A stretch of 64,000 bases of DNA from Micromonospora sp. ATCC 39149. Lineage in GTDB: Bacteria; Actinomycetota; Actinomycetes; Mycobacteriales; Micromonosporaceae. Made by a program: the position numbers and the translations under genes. The notes beneath the pieces are model-generated. The model was given only the letters and a program-made list of their open reading frames with translations. It ran no database searches and had not been told where the DNA came from. Positions 42,092 to 50,375 of the stretch are shown here, one piece after another (position 1 is the first letter of the stretch; each line of letters starts with the position of its first letter). The DNA is taken from assembly GCF_000158815.1 (NCBI RefSeq), contig NZ_GG657738.1, forward strand, positions 3,714,079 to 3,778,078, read 5' to 3'.

Positions 42092-42685
42092 ATGCCGACG
42101 ACGGACGGGCCGGCTGCCGGCCACGCAGGGGCGGGAGCGACCCGGGCCGTGACCTACCCGGACGACGGAGCGCGCCTGGCCACGGCCCTGTCCGACCGGC
42201 TCGCCACCCTCGCCTTCGTCGACCTCACCACCGAGCAGGTCACCGGGCTGCTCGCCGACACGATCGCCGACTGGGGTGCGGCGTGCGGCTGGCGGGTCTA
42301 CCGGCGGGCGGCCAGCGTCGTGCCGTTGCCGCCGCCGATGTCCGGGCAGCGATCGGTCGTCGACGTGGCCTGCGCCCGGCCCGCCGCGCCGCCCGTGGTG
42401 ATCGAGGTCGACCACACCGACCGACGCCGTACGGTCGAGAAGCTTCTCGCCGAAGCCGACGCCGGGCGGGTGCCGATCTGGGTCCGGTGGGGCTCCCGTG
42501 GCTTCGCCGCACCGCCGGAGCCGGTCCGCATGGTCACCCTCACCGTCACCGCACGGCGCGGGGAGGCCGGCGTACGGCTGCACTCCCGCCGCCCGGCGCG
42601 GCAGCTCCCGCCGCCGACGCACCATGCCGAGCCGGTCACCGCCGGTCCGCCGGATTCCCTCTTCGACCCCACGGCCGGGAGCTGA
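42092..42685 (+). CDS. Hypothetical protein with a possible nuclease-like core
   Basis: A 197-residue soluble protein. The central part (SVVDVACARPAAPPVVIEVD, then HTDRRRTVEKLLAEADAGRV, PIWVRW) has a D-(x)n-E-x-D pattern on alternating strands, similar in outline to PD-(D/E)xK folds. No lysine is seen at the exact third position, so nuclease activity is only a guess. The N- and C-termini are low-complexity. It is related to no family I can name. Confidence 0.65.
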   Translation: MPTTDGPAAGHAGAGATRAVTYPDDGARLATALSDRLATLAFVDLTTEQVTGLLADTIADWGAACGWRVYRRAASVVPLPPPMSGQRSVVDVACARPAAPPVVIEVDHTDRRRTVEKLLAEADAGRVPIWVRWGSRGFAAPPEPVRMVTLTVTARRGEAGVRLHSRRPARQLPPPTHHAEPVTAGPPDSLFDPTAGS

Positions 42686-42771
42686 GGCGGCGGGTCGGCG
42701 GGCACCGGGCGGCGTACGTGGCTTGCACTTGCGCACCCGACACCCGCACCGGCCCGCCGAGTCGGCCGGCG

Positions 42772-43002
42772 TCAGTAGTAGGTGTTCATGGCGGCCCGCA
42801 CCTCGGCGAGAGTGGCATCGGCCACCGCTCGCGCGCGCTCGTTGCCCTCGCGCAGCGTCTCGCGGAGGTAGGTGCGGTCCTGCCCGAACTCGGTCCGGCG
42901 TGCCCTGATCGGGGCCAGGTACTCGTTGACCGACTCGGTCACGATCTTCTTGAGCGCGGCTGCGCCCGCAGCGCTGGTGCTGTCTGACGACTGCTGATCC
43001 AT
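42772..43002 (-). pseudogene. trpS: Tryptophanyl-tRNA synthetase, C-terminal fragment
   Basis: A 76-residue frame matching the C-terminal end of actinobacterial TrpRS: LKKIVTESVNEYLAPIRARR, then YLRETLREGNERARAVADAT, LAEVRAAMNTYY. The catalytic Rossmann domain with HIGH and KMSKS is missing. The upstream minus-strand sequence (to about 43180) reads an unrelated 45-residue stretch (RLDKPEKLLGTWNESVDRRL and following) in another frame. The fragment has a start codon at 43002 and could be expressed, but not as a synthetase. Confidence 0.7.
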
Positions 43003-43239
43003 GAACCCTGTCGCCGTAGCCGGTGTTCTTCTCGGCCAGCCCGATCAGTCGTCGGTCGACCGATTCGTTCCAGGTCCCGAGCAGTTTCTCTGGCTTGTCG
43101 AGACGCATCGCCGCAGCGTTGGGGCTGGGCGCAGACTGGGCGGAGGCCCGCGACTCGACGAGCCCTGCGGGGCGCGCGCATCCGGCTGTGCCACAGCTGG
43201 CCACCCAGCCGCCGCGGGGCAAAGCGTGGACGGTTCTCG

Positions 43240-43299
43240 CCGTGATGGCGATGCCATCACCATTTGCTCGGCCGTGATGGCGATGCCATCACCATTTGC
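43240..43299. repeat. Twin palindromic repeats
   Basis: A 28-bp unit occurs twice without mismatch (43240-43267 and 43272-43299). Each unit holds the inverted repeat GTGATGGC-GAT-GCCATCAC followed by CATTTGC. The centre-to-centre distance is 32 bp, about three helical turns. The remaining sequence 43003-43654 holds no clear gene. The repeats could be paired protein-binding sites or a REP-like element. Confidence 0.85.
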
Positions 43300-43654
43300 A
43301 ACCACGACGTCGAGCAGAAAACCGGCACCATCCCGCGCATGACCGGGACGCCGACATGCTGCTCGTTGACCGGCCCGGATAGGAATGCCGCGGCTGGACC
43401 GTCTGGGGCGACGGCAACACCGCGTCCGCGCAGTGACTCGCCCCACAGATCATCACCCGCTACGTTAGCGCAACGCCCCGAGATGCGTCTTGACCAGGGG
43501 GTATAGCGACTGTAGTCGATCAGCATGCAGATCGGGAAGTGGCGGAACCGCTGACGGGAAAATTACTGTCAGCTAGCCGTCCACCAATTCGCTTTGCCCA
43601 CGGGCATGCCGTGTCGCTCACTGTAGACATCCATTCAGTGAAACGGAGTCAGCC

Positions 43655-45034
43655 GTGGCCACCACCAATCAGACCGGGCAGGCGATCATCCTCGGCGGCA
43701 GCATCGGCGGCCTGCTCGCCGCGCGGGTGCTGAGCGAGTCGTACGAAAAGGTGACCGTCTTCGACCGGGACGAGCTGCCGGCGGAGGTCGTCGACCGCAA
43801 GGGTGTGCCGCAGAGCGGGCACTCGCACGGGTTGCTCGCCCGGGGCCGCCAGATCCTGGAGGAGTTCTTCCCCGGCCTGACCGCCGACCTGACCAGCCAG
43901 GGGGCGGTCGCCATCGACCTCCAGCGGGACTGCCTCTGGGTCAACGACGGCCACCGAATTCCCCGGGTCGCCTCTGGACTGGAGGGGCTCTGCGTCAGCC
44001 GTCGCGCCTTGGAGGCGTACGTCCGGGACCGGGTCCGGGCGCTGCCCAACGTGGAGATCCGGGACAGGTGCGAGGCGTTGGGGCTGCTCGCCGACGGTGG
44101 CGCGGTCGTCGGCGCGCGGGTCCTGCCCCGGGGCGGCCGGGAGGAACGCCACGACGCCGACCTGGTGGTGGACGCGACCGGCCGGGGCAACCGCGGCCCG
44201 ACCTGGCTCGCCGAACTCGGCTACCAGCCGCCCGTCGAGGACCGGGTGGACCCTCGCACGGTGTACGTCTCCCGCGACTACCGCCGCACCCCGGGCGACG
44301 CCGACTTCGCCGCCTTCGTCAGCAGCCCCTCGCCGGACGCCCCGCGCGGCGGGGTGGCCATTGCCGCGGAGGGCGACCGGTGGATGGTCACGCTGCTCGG
44401 CGTCGGCCCGGACCAGGCCCCACCGACCGACCCCGAGGGTTACCTCGCCTTCACCGCGTGGCTGCCCGCCCCGGAGCTGCACGCGCTGCTGAGCCGGGCG
44501 GAGCCGCTCGGTCCCCCGAAGCGGATGCGGCTGCCCACCAGCGTGCGCCGCCGCTACGAGCACCTCGCCCGCCTGCCGGAGGGCTTCATCGCGGTCGCCG
44601 ACGCGATGTGCAGCTTCAACCCGGCGTACGGGCAGGGCATGACGGTGGCCGCGGCGGAGGCGATGGTGCTGCGCGACTGCCTCCGGCAGGGCCGGAAGGA
44701 GCTGCCCCGCCGCTTCTTCGCCGGCGCGGCGAAGGTGGTCGACGTGCCGTGGGACATGGCCGTCGGCGCCGACCTGCGCCACCCGACGGTCGTCGGGCCG
44801 CGCAGCCGCCGGACCCGCTTCCTCAACGGGTACGTCACCCGGCTGCACGCCGCCGCCGCGCGGCACCCGGTCGTGGGGCGGCGCTTCCTGAGCGTCGCCA
44901 ACCTGATGACGCCACCGCCGGGGCTCTTCGCGCCGGGGATCGTCGCCCGGGTGCTCTGGTCCGGCCGGCGTACCACGCCGCACCCCGTCCACGTGGAGCC
45001 GGCGGCGCGTGTCAAGGAGCTGGCTGGCCGCTGA
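43655..45034 (+). CDS. FAD-dependent hydroxylase/oxidoreductase
   Basis: A 459-residue flavoprotein of the geranylgeranyl reductase/halogenase-like group. It has the N-terminal FAD motif AIILGGSIGGLLAARVLSES, an extended KGVPQSGHSHGLLARGR substrate-side loop, DLVVDATGRGNRGPTWLAEL and the GFIAVADAMCSFNPAYGQGM motif that binds the FAD ribityl chain. There is no membrane anchor. The substrate is unknown; such enzymes hydroxylate natural products. It starts at GTG 43655. Confidence 0.88.
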   Translation: MATTNQTGQAIILGGSIGGLLAARVLSESYEKVTVFDRDELPAEVVDRKGVPQSGHSHGLLARGRQILEEFFPGLTADLTSQGAVAIDLQRDCLWVNDGHRIPRVASGLEGLCVSRRALEAYVRDRVRALPNVEIRDRCEALGLLADGGAVVGARVLPRGGREERHDADLVVDATGRGNRGPTWLAELGYQPPVEDRVDPRTVYVSRDYRRTPGDADFAAFVSSPSPDAPRGGVAIAAEGDRWMVTLLGVGPDQAPPTDPEGYLAFTAWLPAPELHALLSRAEPLGPPKRMRLPTSVRRRYEHLARLPEGFIAVADAMCSFNPAYGQGMTVAAAEAMVLRDCLRQGRKELPRRFFAGAAKVVDVPWDMAVGADLRHPTVVGPRSRRTRFLNGYVTRLHAAAARHPVVGRRFLSVANLMTPPPGLFAPGIVARVLWSGRRTTPHPVHVEPAARVKELAGR

Positions 45035-45186
45035 GCCGGGCACCGCGGGTGGGCGGCCGGGGGACAACCGCCCACCCCATGAGCGCCTGCCGCCGATGAG
45101 CGCACGCCAACAAGCTCACCACCGCCTCCCCTGGTCAGGACGGCATCCGGATCTGCCGAGAACAGTGATGTTCGGAACCCCGTAAG

Positions 45187-45927
45187 ATGTGGCAAGTGGG
45201 GTGGGAGGCACTCGGGCAGTGGGGTGAAGACGTCGCTCGCGTCGAACCGCTCGTTGGCGGAGTCGCCAACGACGTGTGGAGCGTGCGCGTCAACGGACAC
45301 CTCGCGGTCGGTCGTCTCGGTGCCAGGAGCGACGCTGATCTCGCGTGGGAGACCGAGCTCCTCCAACACCTCGACCGTGAAGGTCTGACCGTGCCGGTGC
45401 CGATCCCGACCATGGACGGCCGGCTGTTCGTTGACGGTCTGATGGTGATGACCTACGTGGATGGTGGGCCACCCGAGACGCAGGCCGACTGGCGTCGCGT
45501 GGCCGGAACGCTCCGCGAGCTGCATCGGTTGACGCAGGGCTGGCCGCAGCGCCCAGGTTGGCGATCGTCAACCGACCTCCTGCACGCCGAGACCGGGACG
45601 AAAATCGACCTGGGCGCGATGCCCCCGGAGGGCGTTGCCCGATGCCGAGCAGCGTGGGCGCGGCTCACCGGACGTCAGACATGCGTTGTCCACGGCGACC
45701 CCAACCCCGGCAACGTCCGCATGACCGCGAACCAGGTCGCGCTGATCGACTGGGACGAGTCGCACGTCGACGTCCCCGACCTCGACCTCGTGCTGCCCGG
45801 CAACGCCGCCGGCCTCGACGAGGGCGCGCACGACATCGCCGCGCAAGCGTCGGCCGCATGGGAAGCCGCCGTCTGCTGGGGCGACGAGTACGCAGTCAAA
45901 CGGCTCGCCGAAGTTCGAGCGGTCTGA
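45187..45927 (+). CDS. Phosphotransferase of the aminoglycoside phosphotransferase (APH) fold
   Basis: A 246-residue kinase-like protein. The catalytic loop is VVHGDPNPGNVRM (Asp and Asn present) and the metal-binding Asp lies in VALIDWDESHVD. The N-lobe (EPLVGGVANDVWSVRVNGH) shows no strong nucleotide-binding Lys, although VGRLGARS aligns with that strand. It could phosphorylate an antibiotic, a sugar or a small alcohol. It lies between the hydroxylase and the minus-strand argS. Confidence 0.87.
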   Translation: MWQVGWEALGQWGEDVARVEPLVGGVANDVWSVRVNGHLAVGRLGARSDADLAWETELLQHLDREGLTVPVPIPTMDGRLFVDGLMVMTYVDGGPPETQADWRRVAGTLRELHRLTQGWPQRPGWRSSTDLLHAETGTKIDLGAMPPEGVARCRAAWARLTGRQTCVVHGDPNPGNVRMTANQVALIDWDESHVDVPDLDLVLPGNAAGLDEGAHDIAAQASAAWEAAVCWGDEYAVKRLAEVRAV

Positions 45928-45991
45928 GAACAGCTGGCACGGGAGTAGACCTGCCGTCGGGGCGAGCAGGCGTAGTTGAGCAGGCGATTGG

Positions 45992-47710
45992 CTACATGCG
46001 TTCCGGGGTGGCGATGCCCAGCAGGTACAGGCCGCGGTGCAGGATGCGGGCGGTGAGGTCGCACAGGGCCAGCCGGCTGGCCCGTACCTCGCCCTCGGCG
46101 CGCAGAACCGGGCAGTGTTCGTAGAACCCGCTGAAGGTGGCGGCGAGGGTATGCAGGTATCCGGCGAGCCGGTGGAACTCCAGGGTCTGCTCGACGCCGG
46201 TGACGACGGTGCCGAAGTTGACCAGTTCGAGGGCGAGGGCGTGCTCGGCCGGGTGCGCGATCGAGATCGATGCTGCGGTGATCTGCCCGAGCCCGGCGCG
46301 GCGGAAGATGGACCGGATCCGGGCGTGGGCGTACTGCAGGTACGGGGCGGTGTTGCCGTCGAGGGAGAGCATCCGTTGCCAGTCGAAGACGTAGTCCTTG
46401 ATCCGGTCGGTGGACAGGTCGGCGTACTTGATGGCGCCGATGCCGACCGCGCGGGCGACGTCGGCGATGGCCGCCTCGGGCAGGTCGGGGTTCTTTTGCC
46501 GGGCCAGTTCGGCGGCCCTGGTCACGGCCTCGTCGAGCAGTCCGACGAGCTTGATCGAGCCACCGGCCCGGCTGCGCAGCATCTTGCCGTCCGAGCCGAG
46601 GATCGAGCCGAAGCCGATGTGCTCGGCCACCGCTGGCGGGCTCAACCACCCGGCCTGCCGGGCGACCGCGTACACCATCTCGAAGTGCTGACGCTGCGGT
46701 AGCCCCACGACGTAGAGCAGCCGGGTCGCGCCGAGATTCCGGGTCCGGTGGCGGATCGCCGCGAGGTCGGTGGCACCGTAGCCGTATCCGCCGTCGCGCT
46801 TGCGCACGATGATCGGCAACGGCTGCCCGTCGCGGCCGGTGAAGCCCTCCGGGAAGACGCAGGCGGCGTCACCGCTGTCCCGCAGCAACCCGAGCCGGTC
46901 CAGTTCGTCGGTCACCGGGGCGAGCATGTCGTTGTAGTAGCTCTCACCGTAGAAGTCCTGCTCGGTGAGCAGGACACCGAGCTGGTCGTAGACGGTCAGG
47001 AAGTACTTCTCCGACTCGGCGACCAGCAGCCGCCACAACCGCAAGGTCAGCTCGTCGCCGCCCTGCAGGGCGACCACCCGCCGCCGGGCCCGCTCCTTGA
47101 ACGCGTCGTCGGCGTCGAACTTGACCCTGGCCGCCTTGTAGAACGAGTCCAGGTCACCGACGGACAGCTCGTGGGCGGCCTCCGACTCGCCGAGGTCGAG
47201 CAGGTGCTCGATGAGCATCCCGAAGGGGGTGCCCCAGTCGCCCAGGTGGTTGGCCTTGATCACCCGGTGCCCGAGCCACTCCAGCAGCCGTACGGCGGCA
47301 TCGCCGATGACGGTCGACCGGAGATGCCCGACGTGCATCTCCTTGGCCACGTTCGGCGCCGAGTAGTCGACGACCACCGTCTGGGGAGCGGCGCTCACCG
47401 CGACGCCGAGCCGGGCGTCGACGGCCATCGGTGACAGCAGCGCGCCAAGAGCCGGGTCAGCGACCGTCAGGTTGATGAACCCCGGGCCGGACACCTCCAC
47501 GGCCGAGCAGAGGTCCGCCAACTCCGCCTGACCGAGGATCTCGGTGGCGATGTCCCGGGGCGGGCGGCCGAGCCGGCGCGCCAGGGACAGGGCGGCGTCG
47601 GACTGGTAGTCGGCGTGCTGCGACCGCCGCACGACCGGGTCGACCGGCCCGCCGGCCACGGCTGAGAACGCCTGCGCGAGCCGGTCGGCCAGCAATTTTT
47701 CAAGATTCAT
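45992..47710 (-). CDS. argS: Arginyl-tRNA synthetase
   Basis: A 572-residue class I ArgRS. The N-terminal Arg-specific tRNA-recognition domain is present (about 1-100), then the HIGH-type motif in SAPNVAKEMHVGHLRSTVIGD, the substrate pocket (HLGDWGTPFGMLIEHL), the KMSKS-equivalent region (GSDGKMLRSRAG) and the anticodon-binding domain with YLQYAHARIRSIFR. All domains are complete. Housekeeping argS in actinobacteria usually sits with lysA, which is not here; next to gltX it may be a second copy. It follows gltX after 126 nt in the same direction. Confidence 0.95.
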   Translation of the reverse strand: MNLEKLLADRLAQAFSAVAGGPVDPVVRRSQHADYQSDAALSLARRLGRPPRDIATEILGQAELADLCSAVEVSGPGFINLTVADPALGALLSPMAVDARLGVAVSAAPQTVVVDYSAPNVAKEMHVGHLRSTVIGDAAVRLLEWLGHRVIKANHLGDWGTPFGMLIEHLLDLGESEAAHELSVGDLDSFYKAARVKFDADDAFKERARRRVVALQGGDELTLRLWRLLVAESEKYFLTVYDQLGVLLTEQDFYGESYYNDMLAPVTDELDRLGLLRDSGDAACVFPEGFTGRDGQPLPIIVRKRDGGYGYGATDLAAIRHRTRNLGATRLLYVVGLPQRQHFEMVYAVARQAGWLSPPAVAEHIGFGSILGSDGKMLRSRAGGSIKLVGLLDEAVTRAAELARQKNPDLPEAAIADVARAVGIGAIKYADLSTDRIKDYVFDWQRMLSLDGNTAPYLQYAHARIRSIFRRAGLGQITAASISIAHPAEHALALELVNFGTVVTGVEQTLEFHRLAGYLHTLAATFSGFYEHCPVLRAEGEVRASRLALCDLTARILHRGLYLLGIATPERM

Positions 47711-47805
47711 GAAGGTACGCCAATCTCGCTCCGATCCGTCTCGTGCAGGGAGGCGGATCTGCCGGGGAAATGCTCGGGGAGCGGATCGATCGACGACCAG
47801 GTTGA

Positions 47806-47825
47806 CCGGCGGATCGATCCGCCGG
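47806..47825. terminator. 20-bp perfect palindrome between gltX and argS
   Basis: CCGGCGGATCGATCCGCCGG lies 12 nt after the gltX stop. A related half (GCGGATCGATC) occurs at 47781-47791, so alternative stems are possible. It may end or attenuate the gltX transcript before argS. No T-box motif (AGGGTGGNACCGCG) is visible in this 126-nt gap. Confidence 0.5.
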
Positions 47826-47836
47826 ACGCAAAGGGG

Positions 47837-49240
47837 TCAGCTCAGGCGGTCGAGGGCGGCTCGCAGGCGAGCCAAGGTTCGCTCACGTCCGAGGATCTCG
47901 ATCGACTCGAACAGCGGCAGCCCGACGGTGCGGCCGGTCACCGCGACCCGTACCGGCGCTTGGGCCTTGCCGAGCTTGAGCCCCCGCTCGGCACCGATCG
48001 CCTCCAGCGTCGACTTGAGCACCCCGGCCCGCCACTCGCACGTCTCGTACGCCTCGACCACGGCGGCCAGCAGCGCCGAGGCATCGGCCTTCATGGCCTT
48101 CGCCCACGCTGCCTCATCGGTGACCGGCTCGTCGAGGAACAGAAGTTCGACCATCGGTACGATCTCGGAGAGCACCGCGATCCGGGTCTGCGCCAGTTCG
48201 GCGACCGCAGCGAACGCGCTGGCGTCGTACGCCTCCGGCCGCCATGGTGCGGCCTCGGCGCGCAACCAGGGCTGACACGCCTCGACGAACGCCTCGACCG
48301 ACAGCGCCCGGATGTAGTCCCCGTTGAAGGCCCGGAGCTTCTTCACGTCGAAGAACGCCGGCGAGGGGTTGACATCCTCCAGGCGGAACTCCGCCACGAT
48401 GTCATCCCAGGGCAGGATCTCGCGGTCACCGGACGGCGCCCACCCGAGCAGCATCAGGTAGTTGCGCATCGCCTCGGCGAGGTACCCCTCGGCGCGGAAG
48501 TCCTCCAGGGCCACCCGGTCCCGACGCTTGGACAGCTTCTGCCGCTTCTCGTTGACCAGGATCGGCGCGTGCACCCACACCGGGGGCTCAGCGCCCAGCG
48601 CCTCCCACAGCAGTTGCTGCTTGGGTGCGTTCGGCAGGTGCTCCTCCGCCCGGATGACATGGGTGATGCCCATGACCATGTCGTCGACCACGTTCGCCAG
48701 CAGGAACACCGGCGACCCGTCGCCACGGGCGATCACGAAGTCCTCGATCAAGGCGTTATCGAAGGTCGGCTTTCCGCGCACGAGGTCGACGATCACGGTC
48801 GAGCCACCGTCCGGCGTACGGAAGCGCAGCGCGCGACCTTCCCCGGCGGTCTGGCCACGGTCCCGGCAGAAGCCGTCGTAGCCCTTGTGCTCGCTGCCCG
48901 TCCGCGCGATGACCTGATCCCGGATGCAGTCGCAGTAGTAGGCGCGCCCGGCGGCGAGAAGCCGGTCAATGGCCTCGCGGTGCTGCGGGGCGTAGTCGGA
49001 CTGGAACAGCGGACCCTCGTACTCACTCGGGCCGATGCCAAGCCACTCCATTGCGTCGAGGATGCCCTGGCCCCACTCCGGGCGGTTCCGCGCCGCGTCC
49101 GTGTCCTCGATCCGCAGCACCATCGTTCCGCGCGACTGTCGGGCCAGCACCCAGTTGAACAGGACGGACCGGGCATTGCCCACGTGGAACATGCCCGTCG
49201 GGGAGGGTGCGAAGCGAACGCGGAGATCGGAACCGGACAC
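47837..49240 (-). CDS. gltX: Glutamyl-tRNA synthetase
   Basis: A 467-residue class I GluRS. The HIGH motif is HVGN in [20 protein letters not shown], then LRIEDTD, the zinc-type loop ([10 protein letters not shown]) and KMSKS as KLSKR in [13 protein letters not shown]. The C-terminal anticodon domain is complete. Housekeeping gltX of actinobacteria usually lies near leuCD and its regulator; here it forms a pair with argS. It may be the only copy or an extra one with altered specificity. The ATG/GTG choice is clear from the conserved N-terminus. Confidence 0.95.
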   Translation of the reverse strand: MSGSDLRVRFAPSPTGMFHVGNARSVLFNWVLARQSRGTMVLRIEDTDAARNRPEWGQGILDAMEWLGIGPSEYEGPLFQSDYAPQHREAIDRLLAAGRAYYCDCIRDQVIARTGSEHKGYDGFCRDRGQTAGEGRALRFRTPDGGSTVIVDLVRGKPTFDNALIEDFVIARGDGSPVFLLANVVDDMVMGITHVIRAEEHLPNAPKQQLLWEALGAEPPVWVHAPILVNEKRQKLSKRRDRVALEDFRAEGYLAEAMRNYLMLLGWAPSGDREILPWDDIVAEFRLEDVNPSPAFFDVKKLRAFNGDYIRALSVEAFVEACQPWLRAEAAPWRPEAYDASAFAAVAELAQTRIAVLSEIVPMVELLFLDEPVTDEAAWAKAMKADASALLAAVVEAYETCEWRAGVLKSTLEAIGAERGLKLGKAQAPVRVAVTGRTVGLPLFESIEILGRERTLARLRAALDRLS

Positions 49241-49758
49241 GGATGGCAGGCTACCGAAAGACCGGTGGTCAGCCTCACCGATATTCGGGCCCGACGCTTC
49301 CGAGGCGAGACGGGGCGTCTTCTGTCTGCGCAGACCTGCCGTGAACGGGATGCTGGAAGCGACAGCCGCGCCAACACCACGAGGTGCCCCAGGCTGCAGG
49401 CTGAAACCATCGGGCAGAAGTGCAACGGCAGCACAGTCTCACGCCGAACTGATTGGTCGGTGACCCGTTGCCCATACGTTTCCGCAGGTCATGATTGAAG
49501 GTTGCCACGAAGGTGTCCACTCGAGCGCGGCTGCCTACAGCTCAGGCGCGCTGGCCGGACTGCCCGCCGTTATGCGTCGGCGGCGATCTTCAGCCGCTCC
49601 ACGCGGCGAGCTGATTTGCAATCTTCGGTGCAGGCTCGAGCGTCGCGTCGCGTCGCGTCACGACGCTTCGCGGCCAGACTGGTGAACCGATCCTGGGTCA
49701 GGGTGCGCGTCTGCGCGACCCAGGTTGTCCAAGATGGAAACGTGACCGTTGCGGCCTG
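49241..49758. other. 518-nt intergenic region upstream of gltX
   Basis: No convincing gene. It includes a short CGTCG tandem run (49640-49660). The minus-strand promoter of gltX-argS and the plus-strand promoter of the next two genes must lie here; base composition is slightly lower in GC than the flanks. I could not place promoter boxes. Confidence 0.35.
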
Positions 49759-50361
49759 ATGATCGGCGGTACGATCCGGATCGTGGAGAGCCGTCGGGAA
49801 GTGGAACCGCTGTCAGCCGAGGACGCCGCGGCGGAGGAACTGGCCCGTCGGGTGGTCCGGCAGGTAGCCCCCGAGGAGGGGGAGATCTTCGACGTCGTCC
49901 GTGAGGCGTACCTGCGGGACCCACGACGACTGACCGGCCCAGGCGACGGGCGCGACCGGATGCTCGGATTCGGGGTCGAGGCAGCCGCCGCGCTGCTGAC
50001 CCCGCTGGTGTTGGGAATCAGCGCGGAAGTTGTCCGCCACCTCGCCCTAGAGGCGGTCAGCGCAGTCGAGGTGCGCGACCGGCTCCGCCGCCGCCTCGGC
50101 CGGCGGCAAGACCAGGTACGAGCCGACCCCGCCTCAGGGCCGGACGACGCCGTCACGCCCCGGCCACGCGACGCCCTCACCGCCGAGTCGAAGGACGTCT
50201 CCGCATCCCACGACGCCGACGCGGCGCCTTCTGGCGCGCCACTGGACGCGCAGCGGATGAGGAAGATCGTGCTGACCCGGTGCCAGCAGGCCGGGGTGGA
50301 CGAGGGCCGGGCGCGACTGATCGCGGACGCCGTCGTCGGTGCCCTACAGACCGACGGCTGA
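49759..50361 (+). CDS. Conserved hypothetical protein paired with the M48 protease
   Basis: A 200-residue protein. The N-terminal helix (AEELARRVVRQVAPEEGEIF) leads into a hydrophobic stretch (ALLTPLVLGISAEVVRHLAL, about residues 75-95) and a helical C-terminal part (RKIVLTRCQQAGVDEGRARL). I recall similar two-part proteins in Streptomyces and Micromonospora without function. It is 14 nt upstream of the protease gene, so they form an operon. A GTG at 49783 may be the real start, as no ribosome-binding site precedes ATG 49759. Confidence 0.7.
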   Translation: MIGGTIRIVESRREVEPLSAEDAAAEELARRVVRQVAPEEGEIFDVVREAYLRDPRRLTGPGDGRDRMLGFGVEAAAALLTPLVLGISAEVVRHLALEAVSAVEVRDRLRRRLGRRQDQVRADPASGPDDAVTPRPRDALTAESKDVSASHDADAAPSGAPLDAQRMRKIVLTRCQQAGVDEGRARLIADAVVGALQTDG

Positions 50362-50375
50362 CCGGGCACGCGGCG

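Noticed and set aside
43257..43526. 89-residue minus-strand frame across the twin palindromes
   Set aside because: Part of it is made by the repeats themselves and the rest matches nothing recognisable; no ribosome-binding site.
47711..47836. T-box riboswitch before argS
   Set aside because: The gap is too short and the conserved AGGGTGGNACCGCG block is absent.
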